DNA of 15,162 bases from an uncultured Treponema sp. (GCA_947176045.1 CAMWPF010000013.1:1-15162), one strand, 5' to 3'; positions 7,714 through 14,840 are shown, numbered from the stretch's first letter. The notes: a model not told the origin generated them from the sequence alone. Made by a program: numbers and translations.

Positions 7714-8283
7714 CTACCGTTCGTAGGTTTTGAGGATGCCTTCGGCAGTGGCGAGGCGGCTTTGGCGCAGGTTCATCGCCTGCCGTTCAATGTACTTGTG
7801 CGCCTGCTGTTCGGTCATGTTCAAGTATTGAATCAAAATGCACTTGGCGCGGTCGATGAGGCGGATTTCTTCGATTTTTTTCTGGAGCTTGAGGTTTTCG
7901 TTTTCCAGATTGTGGACGCGCTTCCGGCTTGCGACGAGGAGCTTCACTGCCTGATAGAAAAATTCCGGGCTGACGGGCTTGGGAAGGACGAACACGCCCG
8001 CCTCCTCGACCTCCATGTTGACGTCGTACAGCGCGGTGCTGTCCACAATTAGGATGATTCCCGCGTCGGTCTGCTCCGCGGCATACAGGGCGAAGTCGTC
8101 GCCCGCCTCGTCGGAAAGCGGCGAATCGATGATGATCAAGTCGAATGAATTCTGTATAAGGTCGCGCCGCGCTTCCGCGCAGTTCTGCGTCGTTACAATC
8201 CGGGAGAACGTGCGTGAATTGAGCATATCGGAAATGATGCCGAGCGTCGTGCTGGTGTTCGATACAATAAGGACAGAATCCAT
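7714..8283 (-). CDS. ANTAR-domain response regulator with degenerate receiver
   Basis: 189-aa RNA-binding regulator. Residues ~1-118 form a CheY-like receiver: Asp53 sits at the phospho-acceptor position (IIIDSPLSD) and Lys102 in PKPV is kept, but the N-terminal acidic pair that holds Mg2+ is missing (IVSNTST). It may therefore not be phosphorylated in the usual way. Residues ~120-140 look like a coiled-coil linker. Residues ~135-189 are an ANTAR domain (RLIDRAKCIL, MTEQQAHKYIERQAM), which in characterised proteins binds paired hairpins in nascent mRNA and prevents termination. The gene starts 9 nt after the glutamine synthetase stop, without a clear SD, so it is cotranscribed and probably translationally coupled. 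The pairing suggests control of nitrogen genes. Confidence 0.9.
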   Translation of the reverse strand: MDSVLIVSNTSTTLGIISDMLNSRTFSRIVTTQNCAEARRDLIQNSFDLIIIDSPLSDEAGDDFALYAAEQTDAGIILIVDSTALYDVNMEVEEAGVFVLPKPVSPEFFYQAVKLLVASRKRVHNLENENLKLQKKIEEIRLIDRAKCILIQYLNMTEQQAHKYIERQAMNLRQSRLATAEGILKTYER

Positions 8284-8292
8284 CGCCGCTTT

Positions 8293-9531
8293 TTATTCCG
8301 TCTGCGCGCCGGCTGATGCGATGAACGTCTGGACGGCTGGTTCCGGCAGGACTGACTTTATGAAGCCGCTGGTTCCGGCGAGCGCGGCAGCCTCCGCCAG
8401 GGAGCGCGGCAGCGTCGGCAGCTTCCGTGCGTCCGTTCCCGCTTGAAGTTCCGGCTGCAAGGAGGCGCGCGCTTCAATTCCTTCCAAGCCGGCGGCGATG
8501 ATCAGGGCGAACGCGGTGTACTGGTTGCAGGACGGGTCGGGCGAGCGCAGTTCGATCCTGCTGCGGGATGCGTCCGCCGAATTCGGCACGCGGACGAGCT
8601 GGTTGCGGTTTCCATGGCTCCAGCCGATGTACAGCGGCGCGTCGAAATGCCCGAACCGGCTGTACGATTGCGGCGTCGAGTTGAGGAACGCCGTCGTTTC
8701 TCGGATGCGGTTCAAGACGCCGGCAAGGAATGATTTCGCTTCTTCCGAACAGCTTGGTTCGGAAAAGATGTTGCAGCCGTTCTTGCGGACGGACAGGTTG
8801 ATGTGCAGTCCGTTTCCCGGCTTGTCGGCGAGCGGCTTCGGCGAAAAGTCGGCGTGCAGTCCGCTGCGCGAGGCGATGGTGCGGACGACGGTCTTGAACG
8901 TCGCGAGGTTGTCCGCCGCCTGAAGCGCCGCAGCGTGCTTGAAGTCGATTTCGTGCTGTCCCGGCCCGCTTTCATGGTGGGACGTTTCGGGCTGGATTCC
9001 CATCTGCTCCAGCGTGAGGCAGATTTCGCGGCGGACATTTTCGCCTTTGTCGATGGGCGCCAGATCGCAGTAGCCGCCTTCGTCGTGCGGAACGTCGGTC
9101 GGACGGCCTTTTTCATCCAGCTGGAACAGATAGAATTCGCATTCCGTTCCGATTTCAATGTCAAAGCCGTTTTTCGCGGCGTTCTGGCAGGCTTCTTGAA
9201 GGATGTGGCGCGAATCGCCTTCAAACGGGCGTCCGTTCGGGTAGCGGATGTTGCAGTAGAAGCGGACGACGCGCCCGTGCTGCGGACGCCACGGCAGGAC
9301 GGAAAGCGTCGCCGGATCCGGCACCAGATAGAGGTCGCTTTCGTCAAAGCCGAGGAAGCCTTCTTCCGCGCTCGCCTCGAACGAAATTCCTGTCCGGAAG
9401 GCGCGGTCAAGCTCGCAGGGCTGGATTGAAATGCTTTTGAGCGTTCCAAAAATGTCGGTGAAAAACAGCTTTATAAATTTGACGTCGTTTTCTGCGATGT
9501 ATTGCAGCACTTCGTTTTCTGAATAATCCAT
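8293..9531 (-). CDS. glnA: Glutamine synthetase, type I, short variant
   Basis: ATP-dependent synthesis of glutamine from glutamate and ammonium in the cytoplasm. It has 412 aa, ~30 fewer than typical GSI. Motifs: FTDIFGTLK (24-32), EGFLGFDESDLYL (57-69), GTECEFYLF (128-136), SHHESGPGQHEIDFK (184-198), PGNGLHINLS (238-247), NRNQLVRVP (308-316) and RIELRSPDP (325-333). There is no adenylylation motif NLYDLP, so it is not GSI-beta. The catalytic flap normally carries Glu (YEAP in B. subtilis), but here the motif reads FDAP with Asp297. The position of the feedback-inhibition Arg62 of GSI-alpha is Gly61. The usual C-terminal segment ending near WE--Y is absent. SD GGAG lies 6 nt before the ATG. 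It forms an operon with the ANTAR gene. Confidence 0.93.
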   Translation of the reverse strand: MDYSENEVLQYIAENDVKFIKLFFTDIFGTLKSISIQPCELDRAFRTGISFEASAEEGFLGFDESDLYLVPDPATLSVLPWRPQHGRVVRFYCNIRYPNGRPFEGDSRHILQEACQNAAKNGFDIEIGTECEFYLFQLDEKGRPTDVPHDEGGYCDLAPIDKGENVRREICLTLEQMGIQPETSHHESGPGQHEIDFKHAAALQAADNLATFKTVVRTIASRSGLHADFSPKPLADKPGNGLHINLSVRKNGCNIFSEPSCSEEAKSFLAGVLNRIRETTAFLNSTPQSYSRFGHFDAPLYIGWSHGNRNQLVRVPNSADASRSRIELRSPDPSCNQYTAFALIIAAGLEGIEARASLQPELQAGTDARKLPTLPRSLAEAAALAGTSGFIKSVLPEPAVQTFIASAGAQTE

Positions 9532-9555
9532 GGCAAGCTCCGGGCAGTTTCCGCC

Positions 9556-9584
9556 ATTCTACCGCATCCTGTGAAAAAAGTCAT
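9556..9584 (-). promoter_or_regulatory. Promoter of the glutamine synthetase-ANTAR operon
   Basis: On the - strand, ATGACT (9584-9579), a 17-nt spacer and TAGAAT (9561-9556). The predicted transcript begins near 9549, leaving a leader of only ~18 nt with room for the SD but not for an ANTAR-type double hairpin. Confidence 0.55.
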
Positions 9585-9645
9585 CTGCGGAAGTCCGCGC
9601 CGCGGCCGCGCTTTTTGAATTGTGTATAAAATTCGCAAAATGTGG

Positions 9646-9651
9646 TAGAAT
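9646..9651 (+). promoter_or_regulatory. Possible -10 box of the solute-binding-like gene
   Basis: TAGAAT preceded by GG, the same GGTAGAATG string as in the divergent glutamine synthetase promoter. It ends 7 nt before ATG 9659. The -35 at 17 nt (TGTATA) is poor. An A/T-rich TATAAA at 9625-9630 is an alternative. Confidence 0.35.
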
Positions 9652-9658
9652 GAACGCT

Positions 9659-10897
9659 ATGGAATCAAATCTTTCGATGAAAAAAATCGCGGCGGTCGTT
9701 TCGGCGGCGGTGCTGTTCCTGCTGCTGCTTTCTTTTGCGCTGCTGGCAGTGCTGAACAGAAAGCCGTGCGCCGCTTTTTATGGAATATCGGAGCGTACGC
9801 AGAATGCGATGGAGGCGGTTTTGCAGCAGACTGCGGTGCGGCGCAAGGGAAAATCGCAGCCGTATGAGGTCGTGCGGCTGGACGATGCGCTGCCCCTTGC
9901 GGACGCGCTCAAAAAAGTCCGGCGCGTGGATGTGCTTTTCATTCATGCCGGATGCAATGCCGATGTTGCGGCGGCGCGTGCGAAAAAGAAGAAGAGCGGA
10001 TTTGAGCCGGGCATCCTTTCCAAAATGACGACGTCCGTCAAGCAGGCGGCGCAGCCCGTGGACGGACGGATTGCCGCGGTTCCGCTTTTGATTGATCATT
10101 GCGAAATCGATATCAACCGGAACGCGTTTTCGAGCAGCGGAATGGAGGAGCTGTCGTACTGGAGCGATTTGGAGACGTTCGCGGACAAGACGCGGGCGTC
10201 CTCCCTTGCGGCGGCAGTTTTTGCCGGCGCGGACGACGCTTCCCTTGTGAATGTCTTCGGTGCGATGACGGAGGCGCTTTCCGGCGTAGACAGCTGGAAC
10301 CGCGCTGTGGCGGAAATCCAGGCGGCGTTCGCTGAAGGCGGCGCGGCGGCGCGGATAGCGTCCGAGGCGGCGGCGCGGCTTTTGCAAAAGGACGGCGCGT
10401 TGTACGAGGCGGGGAACACTGTCCGGCGGTGGATTGACATCGGGATTTTTCCGAAGAATGTCATGGAATTGACGATGGACGATATTGAATTCTACATGAC
10501 GCACCATTTGTCCCAAACCGCCTTTATGACGCTTTCCGACCATCGGACGCTGCCGATTGAGGCGCTTTCTGAATTCACGTCGATTTATTATCCATCGCGC
10601 GGCGGAACTGTGCGTCATTTTACGGCGCCGGTGATTTTTGCCGTTCCCCTCACAAAAAACAAGACCGCCCGAAGTTCCATCAGATCGCTTGCAGTGTCGC
10701 TCCAAAATATGTTGAGCGTGCGGACCGGACTGGCTCCGGCGGAAGCTTCCGCAGGCGTTCCGGACAGGCAGGCTGACGACGTCCGCTATTGGGTTGCGGC
10801 GTCGGAAGCTCCGCTCCCGGCGTTGAGCGCCGCCGCGTTCCGTTCCCAAGCAGAAGTTTCTGCGTTTGCCCGCGCGCTGCGGGCTTCCTTCCAGTGA
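9659..10897 (+). CDS. Membrane-anchored protein resembling extracellular solute-binding proteins
   Basis: 412 aa from ATG 9659. A hydrophobic segment at residues ~11-32 follows KK and precedes a charged NRKP stretch, giving an uncleaved anchor or signal peptide with the rest outside the membrane. The Cys at 37 is preceded by RKP, so a normal lipobox is missing. Residues ~133-180 (DGRIAAVPLLIDHCEID, then a WSDLETFADK segment) and ~315-355 (GGTVRHFTAPVIFAVPLTKNK) match the layout of family 1 sugar-binding proteins, in which a domestic-substrate loop, a TW-type helix and a late IP-SKNK stretch occur. No permease genes are nearby, so it is an orphan. ATG 9677 (MKKIAAVV) is an equally reasonable start; no SD precedes any candidate. 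An intrinsic terminator follows. Confidence 0.65.
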   Translation: MESNLSMKKIAAVVSAAVLFLLLLSFALLAVLNRKPCAAFYGISERTQNAMEAVLQQTAVRRKGKSQPYEVVRLDDALPLADALKKVRRVDVLFIHAGCNADVAAARAKKKKSGFEPGILSKMTTSVKQAAQPVDGRIAAVPLLIDHCEIDINRNAFSSSGMEELSYWSDLETFADKTRASSLAAAVFAGADDASLVNVFGAMTEALSGVDSWNRAVAEIQAAFAEGGAAARIASEAAARLLQKDGALYEAGNTVRRWIDIGIFPKNVMELTMDDIEFYMTHHLSQTAFMTLSDHRTLPIEALSEFTSIYYPSRGGTVRHFTAPVIFAVPLTKNKTARSSIRSLAVSLQNMLSVRTGLAPAEASAGVPDRQADDVRYWVAASEAPLPALSAAAFRSQAEVSAFARALRASFQ

Positions 10898-10919
10898 TTT
10901 TGACTTTTCATCATTTTTG

Positions 10920-10971
10920 ACGGCGGGTTCCGCGGCTCCCATTCAGGATGCGGCGCCCGCCGTTGTTTTTT
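10920..10971 (+). terminator. Rho-independent terminator after the solute-binding-like gene
   Basis: Outer stem ACGGCGGG (10920-10927) with CCCGCCGT (10956-10963), inner stem CCGC (10930-10933) with GCGG (10950-10953), then TTGTTTTTT. It starts 22 nt after the stop codon. This is the only clear intrinsic terminator in the window. Confidence 0.85.
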
Positions 10972-11008
10972 GCACTTGAATGCCACGTAAAAAAATGGAC
11001 GGCCGGGC

Positions 11009-11026
11009 ATAAAATGGCTATTTTAT
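11009..11026. repeat. AT-rich inverted repeat upstream of eno
   Basis: Perfect 7-bp arms ATAAAAT and ATTTTAT around GGCT, ~32 bp upstream of the -35 of the eno promoter. It could be an activator or operator site, but no known binding motif is recognised. Confidence 0.4.
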
Positions 11027-11057
11027 ATCCAGAAGCGAACTGAAACTGACGGAGCCG

Positions 11058-11086
11058 TTGACGTTGTACAGACGGATTTGTATCAT
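11058..11086 (+). promoter_or_regulatory. Sigma70-type promoter of eno
   Basis: TTGACG (11058-11063), 17-nt spacer, TATCAT (11081-11086). It lies in the most AT-rich stretch of the window, after the terminator of the previous gene. The transcript should start near 11093, giving a leader of ~49 nt. Confidence 0.75.
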
Positions 11087-11099
11087 AATTGTAATTAGC

Positions 11100-11109
11100 G
11101 TTAGCTAAC
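11100..11109. promoter_or_regulatory. Palindrome just downstream of the eno transcript start
   Basis: Perfect 10-bp palindrome GTTAGCTAAC, ~7 nt after the predicted start of transcription and 22 nt before the SD. The position suits an operator. No regulator is known from the sequence. Confidence 0.4.
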
Positions 11110-11141
11110 TAAGATAAGATGACGGACTGACAGGAGGATGT

Positions 11142-12437
11142 ATGAGTTGTCTGAAAATTGAAACGGTCGTCGGACGGGAAATTCTTGATTCCCGCGGCAA
11201 TCCGACGGTAGAGGCGGAGGTTGTCCTTTCCGACGGAACTGTCGGACGCGGAGCGGCTCCCAGCGGCGCGTCCACCGGCGAATTCGAGGCGCTGGAGCTG
11301 CGCGACGGCGACAAGTCTCGATATGGCGGAAAGGGCGTTTCCAAGGCGGTCGCCAACGTCAACACGAAGATCAAGAAGGCAGTCGCCGGATTGGACGCCT
11401 CCGACATTTATGCGGTCGACAAGGCGATGATTTCCGCCGACGGCACGAAGGACAAGTCGAATCTCGGCGCGAACGCGGTTCTTGCGGTTTCGATTGCGGC
11501 GGCGCGGGCGGCATCGGCGGCGCTCGGACTGCCGCTGTACCGCTTTCTCGGCGGCATTTCCGGCAACCGGCTTCCTGTTCCGATGATGAACATTCTGAAC
11601 GGCGGCGCGCACGCGGCGAACACCGTCGACGTGCAGGAATTCATGATTATGCCGGTCGGCGCGCCGAGCTTCAAGGAAGCGCTGCGCTGGTGCGCGGAAG
11701 TGTTCCACGCGCTTGCCGCGATCCTCAAGGCGGAGGGGCTGGCGACGTCCGTCGGCGACGAGGGCGGATTCGCGCCAGATTTGGCGAGCGACGAAGACGC
11801 GATCCAGTATATCCTCAAGGCGGTTGAAAAGGCGGGCTATGCGCCGGGCAAAGATTTCATGCTCGCGATGGACGCCGCTTCCAGCGAATGGAAGGGCGCG
11901 AAGAAGGGCGAATACGTCCTGCCGAAGGCGGGAGCACGGTTTACGTCGGAATCGCTCATCGAGCATTGGAAGCAGCTTGTGGAGGCGTACCCGATTATTT
12001 CCATTGAGGACGCGCTCGACGAAGAGGATTGGGACGGCTGGAAGCTCCTGACGAAGGAATTGGGCGGAAAGGTGCAGCTTGTCGGCGACGACTTGTTCGT
12101 CACGAATACGGAGCGCTTGAAAAAGGGAATTGAACAGGGCTGCGGAAATTCCATCCTCATCAAGCTGAATCAAATCGGTTCGGTTTCCGAGACGTTGGAA
12201 GCAATCAAGATGGCGCACAAGGCCGGCTACACGGCAATTGCGTCCCACCGCTCCGGCGAGACGGCCGATACGACGATTGCGGATCTCGCCGTCGCGCTGA
12301 ACACGTGCCAAATCAAGACCGGCGCGCCGAGCCGCTCGGAACGCGTCGCAAAGTACAACCAGCTGCTCCGCATTGAAGAAGAGCTTGGCGGAAGCGCGGT
12401 GTATCCCGGCATCGGCGCGTTCAACGTAAGGCGCTGA
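11142..12437 (+). CDS. eno: Enolase
   Basis: Glycolytic enzyme interconverting 2-phosphoglycerate and phosphoenolpyruvate, 431 aa, full length. N-terminal motif GREILDSRGNPTVEAEV; flexible loop SGASTG (41-46); His157 in GGAHAAN; Glu166 in QEFMI; general acid Glu207 in GDEGGF. Mg2+ ligands are Asp244, Glu289 (SIED) and Asp316 (GDD); the catalytic base is Lys341 in LIKLNQIGS; SHRSGET is at 368-374 and Lys392 in IKTGA. SD AGGAGG at 11132-11137 fixes ATG 11142. It has its own promoter and is followed after 56 bp by ahpC with no intrinsic terminator between, so read-through is likely. Confidence 0.98.
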   Translation: MSCLKIETVVGREILDSRGNPTVEAEVVLSDGTVGRGAAPSGASTGEFEALELRDGDKSRYGGKGVSKAVANVNTKIKKAVAGLDASDIYAVDKAMISADGTKDKSNLGANAVLAVSIAAARAASAALGLPLYRFLGGISGNRLPVPMMNILNGGAHAANTVDVQEFMIMPVGAPSFKEALRWCAEVFHALAAILKAEGLATSVGDEGGFAPDLASDEDAIQYILKAVEKAGYAPGKDFMLAMDAASSEWKGAKKGEYVLPKAGARFTSESLIEHWKQLVEAYPIISIEDALDEEDWDGWKLLTKELGGKVQLVGDDLFVTNTERLKKGIEQGCGNSILIKLNQIGSVSETLEAIKMAHKAGYTAIASHRSGETADTTIADLAVALNTCQIKTGAPSRSERVAKYNQLLRIEEELGGSAVYPGIGAFNVRR

Positions 12438-12449
12438 ATTCAGATTCAA

Positions 12450-12461
12450 CAGGCGCGCCTG
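12450..12461. repeat. Palindrome between eno and ahpC
   Basis: Perfect 12-bp palindrome CAGGCGCGCCTG in the 56-bp spacer. It has no T run after it, so it is not an intrinsic terminator. It might be an operator or an mRNA processing site. Confidence 0.35.
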
Positions 12462-12493
12462 GTCGTGCCAGAACAATAATTTTGGAGGAATAT

Positions 12494-13057
12494 ATGTCGT
12501 TGATCAACAAAGAGGTTTCGGATTTTTCGGTGCAGGCGTTTCAGGACAATGCGTTCAAAACGGTGGCAAAGGCGGACATCATGGGAAAATGGAGCGTCTT
12601 TTTCTTCTATCCGGCGGATTTTACGTTCGTCTGTCCGACGGAGCTGGAGGATTTGGCGAACAAGTACGCAGAATTCAAGAAGATTGGCTGTGAAGTGTAT
12701 TCTGTTTCCTGCGATACGCATTTTGTTCACAAAGCATGGCATGACACGTCCGACCGCATCAAGAAGATCCAGTATCCAATGCTTGCCGATCCGACGCAGG
12801 CGCTGGCAAAGGATTTCGACGTGCTGATTGAATCCAGCGGGCTTGCCGAGCGCGGCACATTCGTCGTGAATCCAGAGGGAAAGATTGTCGCGTATGAAGT
12901 GAACGCCGGAAATGTCGGCCGCAACGCCGATGAATTGTTCCGCAAGGTGCAGGCGCTTCAGTTCGTTCATGAACATGGCGATGAAGTATGTCCGGCGAAG
13001 TGGCAGCCCGGGGCGGAGACGTTGAAGCCGAGCCTCGACTTAGTCGGCCAATTGTAG
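12494..13057 (+). CDS. ahpC: Alkyl hydroperoxide reductase AhpC, typical 2-Cys peroxiredoxin
   Basis: Cytoplasmic peroxidase that reduces H2O2, organic peroxides and peroxynitrite. It has 187 aa, the same length as E. coli AhpC and with both cysteines at the same numbers: peroxidatic Cys47 in DFTFVCPTE and resolving Cys166 in HGDEVCPAKW. YPADFTF is the family motif; further Cys are at 66 and 73. ATG 12494 is chosen for the SD GGAGGA (12484-12489); a TTG at 12482 in the same frame overlaps that SD and is unlikely. The oxidised enzyme is normally re-reduced by AhpF, and the next gene encodes an AhpF-type reductase. Confidence 0.97.
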   Translation: MSLINKEVSDFSVQAFQDNAFKTVAKADIMGKWSVFFFYPADFTFVCPTELEDLANKYAEFKKIGCEVYSVSCDTHFVHKAWHDTSDRIKKIQYPMLADPTQALAKDFDVLIESSGLAERGTFVVNPEGKIVAYEVNAGNVGRNADELFRKVQALQFVHEHGDEVCPAKWQPGAETLKPSLDLVGQL

Positions 13058-13141
13058 GATGAGGACGGTTCCGGCCGCCTTCGCAGCGTGGAGGCGGAGG
13101 CAGCCGGAATGAATTGTTGCCGGATGGTGCAAGGTGTTTTT

Positions 13142-14785
13142 ATGGAACCGATGGAGAATATGTATGACGTTGTGGTTGTCGGCGGCGGGCCTGCCGGACT
13201 GACGGCGGCGCTGTATCTTGCCCGCGCGCGGTATCGGGTTGTCGTCGTGGAAAAAGAACAGTTCGGCGGGCAGATTACGATTACGTCGGAAGTTGTCAAT
13301 TATCCCGGCGTCGCGCGGACTGACGGGCGGGCGCTGACGGAGACGATGCGGAAGCAGGCGGCGGACTTCGGGGCGGAATTCCTGCTGACAGAGGCGACCG
13401 GATTGGAATTGGACGGCGACATCAAGAAAGTCCGCACGGGCAGGGGGACATTGTCCTGCTTTGGCGTGCTGCTTGCGACCGGCGCGCATCCGCGGATGGT
13501 CGGATTTGAAGGCGAGGCGGATTTTCGCGGGCATGGCGTCGCGTACTGCGCCACATGCGACGGCGAATTTTTTACAGGGAAAGAAGTGTTCGTGGTCGGC
13601 GGCGGATTTGCGGCGGCAGAAGAAGGCGTGTTCCTGACAAAATACGCGCGTCATGTTACGATCTTGATTCGCGGGGAAGACTTTACGTGCGCGAAATCAG
13701 TTGCCGACGCCGCGCGGAACCATGAGAAGATCACCGTCCTGACGAATGTGGAAGTGCAGGGTGTTTACGGCAATTCCGCAGTGCGGCGCCTTGTATATCG
13801 GAACATCGTTACCGGCGAGACTACAGAATACAAGGCGCCCGACGGCGAGACGTTCGGCGTGTTCGTGTTTGCCGGATATGAGCCGGCGACAGCCTTGGTT
13901 GACGGCCGTGCGGCGCTGGATGAAGCGGGATACGTCGTGACGGACAAAAATCAGAAGACGAGCGTGGACGGGCTGTATGCCGCCGGCGACGTCTGCATCA
14001 AGAGTTTGCGGCAGGTTGTAACGGCAGTTGGCGACGGCGCGCTTGCGGCGACGGAACTGGAACGGTATGCGGCGGAAATGCAGAAAAAGACAGGCAGGAA
14101 GCCCGCCGCGCGCCAGGAAGGCAGCAGGGAAAATTCTGGATCAGCCGCCGCTTCAAGTCCGTCCGATGCCGGCGGATTCTTTTCGGAGGAAATTGTAGCT
14201 CAGCTGCATTCCGTGTTTGAAAAGATGGCGCGTCCGCTGGTCTTGAAGCTGCTTTTGGACGGTCGTCCAGTTTCCGCGGAGCTGCGTTCATATATGGAAG
14301 AATTGGCGGGACTGACGGACAAGCTTTCCGTGGAGATTGTGGAAAGTTCCGCAGGGGCGGAGCTGCCGTGCGTCCAAGTCTGCCTTCCGGATGGAAGCCG
14401 CACAAGAATGACGTTCCACGGCGTGCCGGGCGGACATGAATTCACATCGTTCGTTCTTGGATTGTACAATATGTCCGGGCCGGGACAGGCATTGGATGAG
14501 GAAGTCAGGAAGCGGATTGCAGCAATCGACCGGGACATCGAAATGCAGATTATGGTTTCGCTTTCCTGCACGATGTGTCCCGACCTTGTCGTCGCGGCGC
14601 AGCGGATTGCCGCGGAAAATCCGAGGATCCGCACCGACATCTACGATTTGAACCACTTCCCGGAGATGAAGGAAAAATACCAAGTCATGAGCGTGCCATG
14701 CATGATTGTGAACGGCGGCGCGCCCATTTTCGGAAAAAAGAATGTAGAGCAGCTGCTTGCGTTGTTGGAAGGTGCCGGAACATAA
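13142..14785 (+). CDS. Thioredoxin reductase-AhpF hybrid: flavin disulfide reductase with C-terminal AhpF-type redox domain
   Basis: 547-aa FAD enzyme, very likely the electron donor for AhpC. Residues 8-310 are a thioredoxin-reductase module: FAD loop GGGPAG (14-19), active disulfide Cys136/Cys139 (YCATCDG), nucleotide loop GGGFAA (153-158) and C-terminal FAD motif AAGDVC. A low-complexity linker (~315-345) follows. Residues ~350-547 resemble the double thioredoxin-fold N-terminal domain of AhpF: SCTMCPD with Cys476/Cys479, and a cis-Pro candidate in VPC (519). E. coli AhpF has these parts in the opposite order. The NADPH signature HRRxxxR is absent (LIRGEDFTC), which fits NADH or another donor. 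ATG 13142 has AAGGTG ~5 nt upstream; ATG 13109 has a better SD (GGAGG) but adds an unconserved NCCRMVQGVF. It follows ahpC by 84 bp. Confidence 0.9.
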   Translation: MEPMENMYDVVVVGGGPAGLTAALYLARARYRVVVVEKEQFGGQITITSEVVNYPGVARTDGRALTETMRKQAADFGAEFLLTEATGLELDGDIKKVRTGRGTLSCFGVLLATGAHPRMVGFEGEADFRGHGVAYCATCDGEFFTGKEVFVVGGGFAAAEEGVFLTKYARHVTILIRGEDFTCAKSVADAARNHEKITVLTNVEVQGVYGNSAVRRLVYRNIVTGETTEYKAPDGETFGVFVFAGYEPATALVDGRAALDEAGYVVTDKNQKTSVDGLYAAGDVCIKSLRQVVTAVGDGALAATELERYAAEMQKKTGRKPAARQEGSRENSGSAAASSPSDAGGFFSEEIVAQLHSVFEKMARPLVLKLLLDGRPVSAELRSYMEELAGLTDKLSVEIVESSAGAELPCVQVCLPDGSRTRMTFHGVPGGHEFTSFVLGLYNMSGPGQALDEEVRKRIAAIDRDIEMQIMVSLSCTMCPDLVVAAQRIAAENPRIRTDIYDLNHFPEMKEKYQVMSVPCMIVNGGAPIFGKKNVEQLLALLEGAGT

Positions 14786-14814
14786 CAGCAGACCGCCTTC
14801 CAATCAGGGCGTTC

Positions 14815-14840
14815 CGGCAGCGTGCTGGCGCACGCTGCCG
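14815..14840 (+). terminator. Strong hairpin after the reductase gene (atypical terminator candidate)
   Basis: Perfect 11-bp stem CGGCAGCGTGC / GCACGCTGCCG with loop TGGC, starting 29 nt after the stop codon. It lacks an immediate T run (TCGGGTGCTTGCCTTT follows), so it may protect the 3' end or assist factor-dependent termination. Confidence 0.45.

Noticed and set aside
9585..9640. ANTAR-type double hairpin upstream of glnA
   Set aside because: GC-rich dyads exist here, but they lie upstream of the predicted promoter and no paired hexaloops with A1/G4 were found.
9659..9775. Lipoprotein signal peptide around Cys37
   Set aside because: The residues before the Cys are RKP, incompatible with a standard lipobox.
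11109..12476. 455-codon antisense frame over eno (similar ones over trpCF-trpB and 9665-10942)
   Set aside because: Arg/His-rich products without motifs, fully opposite genes with clear catalytic residues; typical GC-rich antisense frames.
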